Of a stretch of 64,000 bases of DNA, positions 46,449-55,199 are shown in pieces. The stretch's first letter is position 1; each line of letters starts with the position of its first letter. A model generated the notes under the pieces. The model did no database searches, was not told where the DNA came from, and saw only the letters and a list, made by a program, of their open reading frames with translations. Origin of the DNA: Niveispirillum sp048066115 (GTDB taxonomy: Bacteria > Pseudomonadota > Alphaproteobacteria > Azospirillales > Azospirillaceae); assembly GCF_048066115.1 (NCBI RefSeq), contig NZ_JBLTYX010000009.1, forward strand, positions 156,065 through 220,064, read 5' to 3'. The position numbers and the translations under genes were made by a program.

Positions 46449-48965
46449 ATGGAAACCCTGATCAACACGCTCTTGGCCATTGCCGGCCTGCTGGCCCTGG
46501 TCAGCCTGCTGCCACCGTTGGCCAAACGCCTTGGCCTGCCCTACACGGTGGTGCTGGCGGCCTTGGGCGTGGGCATCGGGCTGCTGCTGCATGCCGGCGG
46601 CGGCATGGATCGCGATGTCACAGGACCGGTCACCGCCTTCATCAACGCGATCGGGGAGGTGGAGCTGACATCGGCCGCCTTCCTCTACATCTTCCTGCCC
46701 GTGCTTTTGTTCGAAACGGCGCTGGGCGTGGATGTGCGGCGCATGATGGACGATCTGGGGCCGATCCTGCTGCTGGCCATCGTCGCCGTGCTGGTCTGTA
46801 CCGTGATCGCCGGGCTGGCCATGTGGTGGGTCTGGGGCCTGTGGCATGGCATGCAGACGCAGAAGGCGCTGATCGTCTGCCTGCTGCTGGCCGCCATCAT
46901 CGCCACCACCGACCCCGCCGCCGTGGTCAGTATCTTCCGCGACCTGGGCGCCCCCCGCCGCCTGACCATCCTGGTGGAGGGCGAAAGCCTGTTCAACGAT
47001 GCCGCCGCCATCGTGCTGTTCACCCTGCTGCTGGGCATGCTGACCCAGGGGGATGAGCCCGACCTGGGGGCCGCCGCCTTCGATTTCGTGTTCAAGTTCG
47101 TGGGCGGGGTGGCGGTGGGCTGGATATTGGGCTGGCTGACCGCCCTGGTGGTCACGCCGCTGCGCAACCAGACCCTGTCGGAGATCACCCTGACCGTGGC
47201 ACTCGCCTATCTGTCCTTCATCCTGGGCGAACATTATCTGCATGTGTCGGGCGTGGTGGCCGTGGTGGTGGCGGGTCTGGTCATGGCATCGGCCGGACGC
47301 ACCCGCATCAGCCCGGAAAGCTGGTCGGGACTGGAACAGGTATGGAGCCAGCTGGGCTTCTGGGCCAATTCCCTGATCTTCCTGTTCGCCTCCATGCTGG
47401 TGCCACCCACCCTGATGAATGCGAAATGGAGCCATTTCGCATTGCTGGGTGCCCTGATCGTGGCGGCGCTCACCGCCCGCGCCCTGGTGATCTTCGGCAT
47501 CCTGCCCGTCCTGTCCTGGGTGGGGGCGTCCGACCGGATCAGCCACCGGTTCCGCATCGTCATGACCTGGGGCGGGTTGCGCGGCGCCGTGTCGCTGGCC
47601 CTGGCGCTGGCCGTGACCGAACACCAGGCCCTGCCCGACTATATCCAGGAACATGTGGCCGTGGTCGTGACCGGCTTCGTGCTGTTCACCCTGTTCGTGC
47701 AGGGCACCACCCTGCGCCCCCTGATCCGGGTGCTGAAGCTGGACCGGCTGACCCCGGTGGAACAGGCGTTGCGCAACCGCGCCGTGGGCCTGTCGCTCAG
47801 CAATGTGCGCCGCGACCTGGAACATGTCGCCGAACGGTTCGGCCTGGACGCGGCCCACGCCGTCGACCCGCTGATGGAACGCGGGGCGGAGCTGGCGCAG
47901 GAACAGCTGGATCTGGAAAGCCGCTATGGCGCCCTGTCGCTGGACGACCGTCTCTATATCGGCCTCTCCACCCTGGCCCGGTTCGAGGAACAGCGCTACC
48001 TGTCCTATTTCCGCGATGGCGTCATCTCCCGCCTGTCGGTGCAGACGCTGGCCGCCGCCGCCGGCCGGTTGCAGGACGCGCTGAAGACCGGGGGGCCCGC
48101 GGCCTATGAAAAGGTGGCGGCCAAGCAGCTACGCCCCGGCCGCGCCCTGCGTCTGGCCCTTTGGCTGCACCGGCGCTTCGGCTGGGAACGGCCGGTATCG
48201 GCGCGGCTGTCGGAACGCTACGCCATGCTGACGGCCCTGCGTTTCTGCCTGCGCGAACTGTCGCAATTCACCAAGGACCGGCTGGCCCCCATGCTGGGCA
48301 AGCAGGCGGCAGAGGCCGTGCGCACCCGCCTGATCACCCGCCTGAAGGTGGTGGAAGAGGCGCTGGACAGCATCCGCCTGCAATATCCGGCATATCTGGA
48401 CGCCGTGCAGTCGCAATACCTGATCCGCGCCGGCCTGCGGATGGAGGAACGGTCCACCCAGTCGCTGTTCGAAGAGGCGCTGATCAGCCGGGAAATCCTG
48501 AACGATCTGGAACGCGACCTGCGCGACCGCTGGCAGCATGTCAGCAAGCCGCCGCAGCTCGACCTGGGCTTGGCCACGCACGAACTGATCGGCCGCGTGC
48601 CCTTGTTCAGCGGCCTGGCGCCGGACCGTCTGGCCCGCATCGAACGGCTGCTGCGCCCCCGCCTCTATTTTCCCGGTGAGACCATCGTGCGCAAGGGGGA
48701 GCGCGGCGACACGGTCTATTTCGTCTCATCCGGTGCCGTGGCCGTGCATGTGCCGGGGCTGGAGGCGCCGATCCGCCTGGGCAGCGGCGATTTCTTCGGG
48801 GAGATCGCCCTGGTCCTGGACCAGCCGCGCAACGCCGACGTCACCGCCATCGCCTATTGCCAGCTGCTGCTGCTGGACAAGCGCGACTTCAACCGCCTCT
48901 ACACCAGCGACCCCGACCTGAAGGCGCATATCGACAGCGCCGTGGCGCGGCGGCTGTCGGCCTAG
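46449..48965 (+). CDS. CPA1-type cation:proton antiporter with cyclic-nucleotide-binding domain
   Basis: An 838-residue membrane protein. Residues ~1-410 form 10-12 transmembrane helices of the NhaP/CPA1 type, with the transport-site phrase IIATTDPAAVVSIFRDLGAP and VEGESLFNDAAAIVLF. A long helical cytoplasmic region (~430-700) links to a C-terminal cyclic-nucleotide-binding domain (~715-835). Its phosphate cassette, FFGEIALVLDQPRNADVT, retains the Gly-Glu and Arg residues that bind cNMP. cAMP or c-di-GMP-type control of Na+/H+ or K+/H+ exchange is the likely theme. The ATG at 46449 starts directly at the first helix; the longer frame upstream is Pro-rich. Confidence 0.88.
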   Translation: METLINTLLAIAGLLALVSLLPPLAKRLGLPYTVVLAALGVGIGLLLHAGGGMDRDVTGPVTAFINAIGEVELTSAAFLYIFLPVLLFETALGVDVRRMMDDLGPILLLAIVAVLVCTVIAGLAMWWVWGLWHGMQTQKALIVCLLLAAIIATTDPAAVVSIFRDLGAPRRLTILVEGESLFNDAAAIVLFTLLLGMLTQGDEPDLGAAAFDFVFKFVGGVAVGWILGWLTALVVTPLRNQTLSEITLTVALAYLSFILGEHYLHVSGVVAVVVAGLVMASAGRTRISPESWSGLEQVWSQLGFWANSLIFLFASMLVPPTLMNAKWSHFALLGALIVAALTARALVIFGILPVLSWVGASDRISHRFRIVMTWGGLRGAVSLALALAVTEHQALPDYIQEHVAVVVTGFVLFTLFVQGTTLRPLIRVLKLDRLTPVEQALRNRAVGLSLSNVRRDLEHVAERFGLDAAHAVDPLMERGAELAQEQLDLESRYGALSLDDRLYIGLSTLARFEEQRYLSYFRDGVISRLSVQTLAAAAGRLQDALKTGGPAAYEKVAAKQLRPGRALRLALWLHRRFGWERPVSARLSERYAMLTALRFCLRELSQFTKDRLAPMLGKQAAEAVRTRLITRLKVVEEALDSIRLQYPAYLDAVQSQYLIRAGLRMEERSTQSLFEEALISREILNDLERDLRDRWQHVSKPPQLDLGLATHELIGRVPLFSGLAPDRLARIERLLRPRLYFPGETIVRKGERGDTVYFVSSGAVAVHVPGLEAPIRLGSGDFFGEIALVLDQPRNADVTAIAYCQLLLLDKRDFNRLYTSDPDLKAHIDSAVARRLSA

Positions 48966-49047
48966 CGCGGATTTGGGCTTCAATCGAACCTGCCGCACCT
49001 TCCCGGTGGCTCCCGCAAAAGTCTGGGCTGTAGGGGCTTCGCAATAT

Positions 49048-49135
49048 CCACCGTCACTCTGGCGAAGGCCGGGGCCCAAGTGACAAGCGCCTCGCTCTAC
49101 GATCTGGGCCCCGGCCTTCGCCAGAGTGACGGTGG
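49048..49135. repeat. Interspersed palindrome family 2, copy 3 (perfect 31-bp arms)
   Basis: The arm 49048-49078, starting CCACCGTCACTCTGGCGAAG, is the exact reverse complement of 49105-49135, with a 26-nt loop. It is the shortest and most symmetric copy of the family. Confidence 0.88.
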
Positions 49136-49217
49136 AGAGAGTGGCAACGACAGAGCCCAAGAGGTTCAGGTAAGCAATCTCAATCCCGATACGAACTATG
49201 CGACGGGTTCCCCGCCA

Positions 49218-50081
49218 TCAGCCACCCCCCGGCACACGCCGCGCCACCACCACCATCTTGGTCGACCCCGCCTCGAACGGCGATCCCTGGAAATCGCCAT
49301 CCACCCGCACGATGCCGAACCCGGCCAGCCGCAGCATCAGTTCCAGCTCGTACCGGAACAAAGGCCGCCAGTCGAAATGGTAATGCGTGCGGCGCACGGC
49401 ACCGCCGGGCATCACCTCATCATACCAGCCGTGGTTGCGCTGCACCTGCCGGTCGTCCAGCATCCCGACCATGGCGAACTTGGTATAAAGGTTGCCGGTG
49501 CGGCGGTTGGTGCGGGTATAGGCGGTTTCCGGCACCTGCGTGGCGGCCAGCGGCATGACCAGCGGGTTCATCACATCCAGCGCCAGCACCCCGTCAGGCG
49601 CCAGATGATCACGCGCCCGTTCCAGCACCGCCAATTGGCTGTCGAAATCGGCGATCAACATCAGCAGGTTGAAGCCCATGACCAGCAGGTCATTGTCCTT
49701 CTCCGCCAGATCCAGGTCCAGCACGTCGCCCTGGTGCGTCGCCACCCGTCCCGCCACCTCCGCCCGTTCCACCGTCAGCCGGCGCTCGAACCCGGCCAGC
49801 ATGGTGGGCGACGCATCGACACCGATGACCGGAAACCCGGCACGGGCCAGCGGGATGGACAGGCGGCCGGTACCGCAGGCGAATTCCATGATCCGGGGCG
49901 CCCGGTCCAGCATCTCCGCCAGTTCCAGTGCCAGCCCGACATAATGCGACACGTCATGCAGAATGCCCTGGCGTGCGGCCGACGCCTGCAGGGCCGGATC
50001 GGCGGCGATGTCCTCCGGCCAGGGATAATCGCTGTCATAATAAAGGTAACTGCCGTCGCTTTCGGGAACATGGGGGTTCAT
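49218..50081 (-). CDS. Class I SAM-dependent methyltransferase
   Basis: A 287-residue methyltransferase. Motif I is MEFACGTGRLSIPLAR near residue 75, followed by VIGVDASPTMLAGFE, with the acidic residue after strand 2. DNDLLVMGFNLLMLI is the motif IV region. The C-terminal ~100 residues are beta-rich (YHFDWRPLFRYELELMLRLA), as in small-molecule methyltransferases. Substrate unknown. It is read toward the antiporter gene and is followed upstream by a hydroxylase-like gene, with about 40 bp between; the two may be in one unit. Confidence 0.85.
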   Translation of the reverse strand: MNPHVPESDGSYLYYDSDYPWPEDIAADPALQASAARQGILHDVSHYVGLALELAEMLDRAPRIMEFACGTGRLSIPLARAGFPVIGVDASPTMLAGFERRLTVERAEVAGRVATHQGDVLDLDLAEKDNDLLVMGFNLLMLIADFDSQLAVLERARDHLAPDGVLALDVMNPLVMPLAATQVPETAYTRTNRRTGNLYTKFAMVGMLDDRQVQRNHGWYDEVMPGGAVRRTHYHFDWRPLFRYELELMLRLAGFGIVRVDGDFQGSPFEAGSTKMVVVARRVPGGG

Positions 50082-50120
50082 GCGTCGGCTTTCCTCGGGA
50101 CGGCAGGGAATGGCGGCAGC

Positions 50121-50855
50121 CTATCGCATCGCCCCCGCCGCTGGAAGGGAGGCGCCGACACCGCGCACACGGCGGGCCACCCAGGCATCCTGCAGATGCT
50201 CCCGCGTCCGCAGGGCCAGTGCCTCGCGCCGGTCGGCGTCGGCCGCCAGTGCGGGCGGGAACAGGGCCGTCACCATCGGTGACACGGCGATATCCAGCAC
50301 CAGGGTGATGCGATCCTCGCTGCCATGGTTCCACACCTCATGGACAGGGGTGAAATCCGCCGTCCAGGCCCGGCCCGCGGGATAGACGATGCTTTCATGC
50401 CCGATGCGCGTCACCGCCCCGGCCGGCGTGTGGATGGGGATGATCAGGCGGATTTCCGACCGGTGCAGCCCCTGGTCGTCCCAATGCCAGGGCAGGCCGC
50501 CGCCGGGCCGCTGCCGGGCGACATGCATGCCCAGCACCTGCCAGCCCGGCCGCGCCGCCAGCGTCGCCGCCAGCTGCATATGGGCCAGACCGGGAAGCGG
50601 TTCGGGCAGCGCCGTATCGCCGGGCGGGGACCGGGCCAGCAGGCCCAGCATGCACCATTCCGTCTGGCGGCCCCCATCCATGCAATAGCCGGGCATGTCG
50701 GGATGGATCAGCGGCGACAGGGCCAGGAATTGCGCCCGCAACACCGCCGCATCCACCGCCATGTCGGCCGGCGCATGCAGCAGCAGCCCGGACAGCCGGG
50801 TTTCCCGTTGCCAGGGCTGTTCGGCTTCTTCCAGGCAGGAAACCATGGCGGACAC
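50121..50855 (-). CDS. Aspartyl/asparaginyl beta-hydroxylase-like oxygenase
   Basis: A 244-residue protein that resembles the Asp/Asn beta-hydroxylase group of 2-oxoglutarate/Fe(II) oxygenases. The metal pair His-x-Asp lies in LPWHWDDQGLHR near residue 120, the second His in FTPVHEVWNHGSEDRITLVL near residue 170, and the Arg in the last phrase would bind 2-oxoglutarate. The family's cosubstrate-binding strand SEIRLIIPI is also present. Targets in bacteria are mostly unknown. It lies 39 bp upstream of the methyltransferase gene in the same direction. Confidence 0.7.
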   Translation of the reverse strand: MSAMVSCLEEAEQPWQRETRLSGLLLHAPADMAVDAAVLRAQFLALSPLIHPDMPGYCMDGGRQTEWCMLGLLARSPPGDTALPEPLPGLAHMQLAATLAARPGWQVLGMHVARQRPGGGLPWHWDDQGLHRSEIRLIIPIHTPAGAVTRIGHESIVYPAGRAWTADFTPVHEVWNHGSEDRITLVLDIAVSPMVTALFPPALAADADRREALALRTREHLQDAWVARRVRGVGASLPAAGAMR

Positions 50856-50912
50856 ATTCTTTGGATGAGCGGAATGCCATAGTACACACGCGCCTGGAGA
50901 ATGCGCCAGCCC

Positions 50913-51659
50913 TCAGTCCGATCCCACCCGCCCCGTGCGCAGGGCCCGCGCCCAGGCATCAGCCCCGCGCGATGCCGCCAGGTCGGCCGCCGTATCCCAG
51001 TCATAGGCGACCTCGCGCATCGTCACCGCCCATTGCCCCCGCGCCTGGTCCAGCAGGCAGTAACGGGCATGCGGGCTGCCCATCTCGTTCCGGTGCAAGG
51101 CGACATGATCATCCTCATAGGCCTGCAACCCCACCGATCCGGGATTGACCACCAGCCGCCCGTCGCCCAGGCGCACGGCACGCTGCACATGGGAATGCCC
51201 GCACAGGATCACCCGCGCCGGCCCATCGCCGGCCCGTTCGGCCACCAGGGCATGGCCGGCGGGCCGGCTGCCCCATTCCCCAACCTCCTCCAGGAAATAG
51301 GTCAGGTCCGATGCCGGCGTGCCATGGCACAGCAGCACCTCGCCCCCCGCCAGTTCCGCCTGCGCCGGCAGCAAGGCCAGCCAGTCGCGGTGATGGGCCT
51401 CCAGCACGCCGTTGGCATGGCGGTCGGACATGCCCATCCGTTCCACCGGATGGGTCAGCAGCTGGCGTTCATGGTTGCCGGCGATATGCAGCATGTCGCG
51501 GCCCTGCATCATGTCGGCCGTCTCTGCCGGGAACAGCGGCCCCGACAGCTTGTCCCCCAGATCGACGATCAGGTCCGGCCCCTGCCGGTCGATATCGGCC
51601 AGCACGGCGGCCAGGGCCGCCAGATTGCCATGGACATCGGAAACCACCGCGATCCGCAT
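50913..51659 (-). CDS. Metallophosphoesterase family protein
   Basis: A 248-residue calcineurin-like phosphoesterase. All five metal-binding blocks are visible: VVSDVHGN (residues 5-12), DLGDKLSGP, IAGNHERQL, LLCHGTP and CGHSHVQRA, followed by VNPGSVG. The layout is that of YfcE/diadenosine-tetraphosphatase-like enzymes. The substrate is not known. It is read in the same direction as the hydroxylase and methyltransferase genes, with 57 bp to the next, so the three may form a unit. Confidence 0.92.
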   Translation of the reverse strand: MRIAVVSDVHGNLAALAAVLADIDRQGPDLIVDLGDKLSGPLFPAETADMMQGRDMLHIAGNHERQLLTHPVERMGMSDRHANGVLEAHHRDWLALLPAQAELAGGEVLLCHGTPASDLTYFLEEVGEWGSRPAGHALVAERAGDGPARVILCGHSHVQRAVRLGDGRLVVNPGSVGLQAYEDDHVALHRNEMGSPHARYCLLDQARGQWAVTMREVAYDWDTAADLAASRGADAWARALRTGRVGSD

Positions 51660-51807
51660 GCTGCTGCCTCCCGTTTCTCATTGGGGGCCATCATGGCGGC
51701 GGAATGGGGTCAGGAAAAGCACCGCCTTGTCACCCGGACAAGCAATTGATGAAGCGGGTGGCATGCTGCCAATGTCCATCTGACCAGGACTGCCCCTCCC
51801 CCCTTTC

Positions 51808-51928
51808 CGTCATCCCGGCGAACGCCGGGACCCAGGGGCCAAGCGCCCGACCTTTCAGCAGCTTTGATCGACGCAGCGTTGAGGGTTGATCCTGTGGCCC
51901 CTGGGTTCCGGCGTTCGCCGGGATGACG
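51808..51928. repeat. Interspersed palindrome family 2, copy 4
   Basis: The arms are CGTCATCCCGGCGAACGCCG (left) and GCGTTCGCCGGGATGACG (right). The inner part matches the reverse complement of the copy at 28446-28566 closely. Confidence 0.88.
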
Positions 51929-52001
51929 GGGAAGTGGTTCGCTGAATTCAGAAAAACCCAGCAACCGCCCGCCCAACACCTGAAGGAACAAGCAACCGGT
52001 G

Positions 52002-52847
52002 TCACCCCCGCAAGGGGCGGAAGAATCGCAAGAGGTTCTGCAGCTCGTTCCGCAGCGCCTCATCCTCGCGCAGGCGCGATTGCAACGCCACGTCGCGCTT
52101 GGCCAGGAACACCACCTGTTCCTTGGGCGGCAGCTGCCGGTACGACGGTTTCGGCGCGATGGCGCCATCGTCCTGGATGGTCGACATGAAGAAACAGGCG
52201 CGCATGAATTTGGAGAACAGCTTGCCCCCGCTCTCCGGCGGCTCCCGCGACAGGATGGCGAAGATGTAGTAGGCACGGAAGAAATAGTAGCTGGTATAGA
52301 TGCGCTGGACGGTGGCGAACTGTTCCCCTGGCGTGCTGGTCTTGGACAGCATCTGCTGTTCCTTGAAGCCAGCGAAGAAATGCGTCGACGCCTCCTTGAC
52401 GAACTGCATGGGCCGTTCGCGGTTGGCACTGATTCGCTTGCGATATTCCAGAAGGGCGCGGCCGATCAGCGTGTGCATGATCCGCCGTTCCGCCTCCAGC
52501 TCGCCGGGCATCGACATCAGGAATTCGACCGCCGACATCAGCTGGATAGGGTGGGAAATGGACCCGCGCTTGCCCCGCCCCTTGCCCAGCAGCGAGGATT
52601 GCAGCCAGTCGATGACCTCATGCGCCTGCCAGCGCAGGCGGACCACGGTGGGAACGGAGGTGAGGCCGGAGGATTGCAGGAACAGGCGCAGATGGTCGCG
52701 CCACCCCCGCTGCGGCAGTTGCACGGCTTCCACATCGGTCAGCTTGATGGCCGAACCCAAAACCTCCGGGTCGGGCGGCAGCGGCCTGAAATCAAGGCTG
52801 CGCCCGTAGACGACCCCCCTCAACTTGCTCTCCCGCGCCGGCGCCAT
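52002..52847 (-). CDS. Conserved-looking protein of unknown function
   Basis: A 281-residue protein I do not recognise. It has no signal peptide. It is largely helical, with a Lys/Arg-rich loop (LLGKGRGKRGSISHP) and aromatic-rich helices (YTSYYFFRAYYIFAILSREP), which are amphipathic rather than clearly membrane-spanning. Regular codon use and core-like GC content suggest a genuine host gene. The start at 52847 gives MAPARESKLRGVVYG. The upstream 230 bp is AT-richer and holds the promoter region shared with the divergent EF-hand gene. No function is proposed. Confidence 0.65.
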   Translation of the reverse strand: MAPARESKLRGVVYGRSLDFRPLPPDPEVLGSAIKLTDVEAVQLPQRGWRDHLRLFLQSSGLTSVPTVVRLRWQAHEVIDWLQSSLLGKGRGKRGSISHPIQLMSAVEFLMSMPGELEAERRIMHTLIGRALLEYRKRISANRERPMQFVKEASTHFFAGFKEQQMLSKTSTPGEQFATVQRIYTSYYFFRAYYIFAILSREPPESGGKLFSKFMRACFFMSTIQDDGAIAPKPSYRQLPPKEQVVFLAKRDVALQSRLREDEALRNELQNLLRFFRPLRG

Positions 52848-53086
52848 CGCCCTGGTTGTCCTGTGTGTGCCGGCAATGTCCCGATCCGGGCCACTTGCGC
52901 CGACAACGTTAACATTCTGTTATTATCACTATTGCGTTAGCGATACATCTTTTTCCTGTAATGCCCGATGCAGGGTTTCCGGAAACCCGCCGTATCAGGA
53001 TTGAACGAGGCGGAATGGCGCCTTACCCGCCTCGTTCCCCCGCCGCCGGAAAGGCCGGCGGCTGATCCCCAAACGGAGTTTCGGAA

Positions 53087-53518
53087 ATGACCATCTCCCA
53101 CCGCACCATCGCTGCCATGGCCGTTTCGGCGTTGCTGGCCGGCGCCACCACCGTCATCGCCCAGCCCGCTCCCCCGGCCGACGCCCCCAAGGGCGGTCCC
53201 CGCGCCGAGATGCTGGCCAAGTATGACGCCAACAAGGACGGCAAGCTGGACGAGACCGAAAAGGCCGCCATCAAGGCCGACCATTTCAAGAAGCTGGACA
53301 AGGATGGCGACGGCAAGGTCAAGCGCGCCGACTTCCCGGCCGCCGCCGAGGCCGCCCGCGAGGCAGCAAAGCAGGAGCGTGAGCTGGCCCTGTTCGACAA
53401 GATGGACACCAACAAGGACGGCACCGTCACCCAGGCGGAATTCGCCGCCTTCAAACCGGAACGCGGCGATCATCCGGGGCGTGGGCACCGGCATGACCGC
53501 AAGGCCGGCGACAAGTAA
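53087..53518 (+). CDS. Exported EF-hand calcium-binding protein
   Basis: A 143-residue protein with a signal peptide (MTISHRTIAAMAVSALLAGA, cleavage after VIAQ). Three EF-hand loops are visible: DANKDGKLDETE, DKDGDGKVKRAD and DTNKDGTVTQAE, each with the D-x-N/D-x-D-G pattern. It ends in a His/Arg/Lys tail. It should bind calcium in the periplasm. It is followed by an ECF sigma factor and two small membrane-linked genes, so it may be part of a signal-response set. Similar EF-hand proteins occur beside ECF regulons in alphaproteobacteria. Confidence 0.9.
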   Translation: MTISHRTIAAMAVSALLAGATTVIAQPAPPADAPKGGPRAEMLAKYDANKDGKLDETEKAAIKADHFKKLDKDGDGKVKRADFPAAAEAAREAAKQERELALFDKMDTNKDGTVTQAEFAAFKPERGDHPGRGHRHDRKAGDK

Positions 53519-53628
53519 CCGGGTCTCGCGTGATGAGCATGACGTCCGCCCTGTCGAAACGTAGAATGGTGGGAACGGCTACGGCGCCCACGGTCGGGGT
53601 GTGGGCGCACGACAGGCAGGACGTCATC

Positions 53629-54177
53629 TTGAACGATGCGGGTGAAACGGACGAGGCGTTGGTGGCAAGGGTCGCGGCTGGCGACCGGCGGGCCTATGGT
53701 CTGCTGGTCGACCGCCACCTGGACCGCACGGTCACCATCGCCCACCGCATCCTGAACAATCAGGCCGATGCGGAGGATGTGGCGCAGGAGGCGTTTTTGC
53801 GTCTCTGGCGCCACGCCGACCGTTTCGACCCCGGTGCCGCGCGGTTTTCCACCTGGTTCTACCGGGTGACGACCAACCTGTGCCTGGACCGCACCCGCCG
53901 CCCCCCCATGGCGACGCTGGAGGCGGCGGGCGATCCCGCCGATCCGGCCATGGACCAGGAACGGTCGCTGGCCGACCGGCACACCAAGGCCGCCGTGGCG
54001 GCGGCGGTCGCCGACCTGCCCGACCGGCTGCGGGCGGCGGTGACATTGACCTATGATGGCGGCCTGTCCAATGCGGAAGCCGCCAAGGCGCTGGATGTCA
54101 GCGTCAAGGCCCTGGAAAGCCTGCTGGTCCGGGCGCGTCGCGCGCTTCGGGAAAAGCTGGCGGGATGGGGTACATGA
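53629..54177 (+). CDS. ECF-family RNA polymerase sigma factor
   Basis: A sigma-70 family factor of about 182 residues. Region 2 is clear: LLVDRHLDRTVTIAHRILNN, then QADAEDVAQEAFLRLWRHAD and FSTWFYRVTTNLCLD. Region 4 has LPDRLRAAVTLTYDGGLSNA and the helix ALDVSVKALESLLVRARRAL. The start is unsure. I prefer the TTG at 53629, which has AGGCAGGA upstream and gives a normal ECF length; GTG or ATG codons from 53530 would add ~33 residues that look unrelated to the family. Followed by a membrane protein and a CnrX-like sensor, the layout of metal- or envelope-stress ECF units. Confidence 0.85.
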   Translation: MNDAGETDEALVARVAAGDRRAYGLLVDRHLDRTVTIAHRILNNQADAEDVAQEAFLRLWRHADRFDPGAARFSTWFYRVTTNLCLDRTRRPPMATLEAAGDPADPAMDQERSLADRHTKAAVAAAVADLPDRLRAAVTLTYDGGLSNAEAAKALDVSVKALESLLVRARRALREKLAGWGT

Positions 54178-54217
54178 ACATGCTTTGTGTTGAACGTACC
54201 GGCCAAGGGTGGCTGCC

Positions 54218-54679
54218 ATGACCAAACGCGAATTCCTTGATCTTCTGGACCGGTACGGGGCCGACCCCGCCCGCTGGCCCGCCCCCTTGCGCCTGCGCGC
54301 TGACCGGGCACTGGCCACGGACGCGGATCTGCAAGCCCTGTGGCAGGCCGAAATTGTGCTGGAAGACGCGCTGGCCGGCCTGCCGGAAACCATCGCCGGG
54401 CCGGAATTGCGCCGCTCCGTACTGGATATCCCGCTGGACCATCCGCGTGGCGCCATCACCCCGTCGCTGACACGCCTGCTGATCGAGGGCTGGCGACGCT
54501 GGACGGCGGGCATGGCCACGGTGACGGCCGCCGGCCTGATCGGCTTCGTCCTGGGCTATGGCCAGCTGGTGGAACCGCCCGCGGCCTCGGCGGGGGAACA
54601 GACGGGGGTGGAGGAACTGGCCTCCCTGCTGGGTGACACGACCTATGATGAAGCGGTCGATCTGGAGAATGCGGAATGA
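54218..54679 (+). CDS. Small membrane protein, possible anti-sigma factor
   Basis: A 153-residue protein with a cytoplasmic N-terminal part of about 100 residues (MTKREFLDLLDRYGADPARW, mostly helical) and one transmembrane segment (ATVTAAGLIGFVLGYGQLV, about residues 105-123). A short periplasmic tail follows. This topology, directly after an ECF sigma gene, is that of an anti-sigma factor that holds the sigma at the membrane. No zinc-binding HxxxCxxC motif is present. The next gene overlaps its stop (ATGA). Role by context. Confidence 0.65.
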   Translation: MTKREFLDLLDRYGADPARWPAPLRLRADRALATDADLQALWQAEIVLEDALAGLPETIAGPELRRSVLDIPLDHPRGAITPSLTRLLIEGWRRWTAGMATVTAAGLIGFVLGYGQLVEPPAASAGEQTGVEELASLLGDTTYDEAVDLENAE

Positions 54680-55131
54680 AACGGTCGACCCTGATCCTGT
54701 CGGTGCTGCTGGTCCTGTCGGCCGCGGGCAATCTGGCCGTGCTGGGCATCTTCGCCGGCCATTGGATGCGTGGCGGCGGTGATCGTCCGCCCAGCAGCGT
54801 CGACCGGCTGATGGGTCTGGTGCCGCCGCCTCTGCGGCCGGAGATCGACGCGGTGGTGCGCAACCGGGATGAGGAGGTGCAGACGCGGGTCCAGGCCCTG
54901 CGCGATGCCCGCCGTGCGGTGGGCGAGGCCCTGCGCCAGCGCCCCTTCGACGCCGCCCAGGCCGAAGCCGCCCTGACCGATTTGCGCCTGCAGACCGGCC
55001 GCATCCAGGAAAAGCTGCACCGCACCGTCGTGGAACGGATGTCCGCCGCCCAGGCCGCCGGCACCCTGCCCCCACCGCCCCCCGACCATGGCAAGGGCAA
55101 ACCCGACGACAAGCCGCCGCCGGGGAAATGA
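54676..55131 (+). CDS. Periplasmic heavy-metal-sensor-like protein (CnrX/Spy type)
   Basis: A 151-residue protein with an N-terminal membrane anchor (LILSVLLVLSAAGNLAVLGI) and a helical periplasmic hairpin (about 45-125; PPPLRPEIDAVVRNRDEEVQ, then LQTGRIQEKLHRTVVERMSA). It ends in a Pro/Lys-rich tail. This fits the 'periplasmic heavy metal sensor' group (CnrX/ZraP/Spy-like). Metal-binding His/Met residues are few (HWMRGG near the anchor, one His in the hairpin), so it may sense envelope stress rather than a metal. It completes the ECF sigma/membrane protein/sensor set. Confidence 0.72.
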   Translation: MKRSTLILSVLLVLSAAGNLAVLGIFAGHWMRGGGDRPPSSVDRLMGLVPPPLRPEIDAVVRNRDEEVQTRVQALRDARRAVGEALRQRPFDAAQAEAALTDLRLQTGRIQEKLHRTVVERMSAAQAAGTLPPPPPDHGKGKPDDKPPPGK

Positions 55132-55137
55132 AAGCGC

Positions 55138-55174
55138 GTAGGTCAGGTCGAGCCGAAGGCGAGCCCTGACCTAC
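55138..55174. repeat. Short relative of the family 3 palindrome
   Basis: It begins GTAGGTCAGGTCGAGC and ends GAGCCCTGACCTAC. These match the outer parts of the 32-bp palindrome at 28592-28673, with most of the middle missing. Confidence 0.7.
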
Positions 55175-55199
55175 GGATTGCAACAGGGAGGATCACGCC

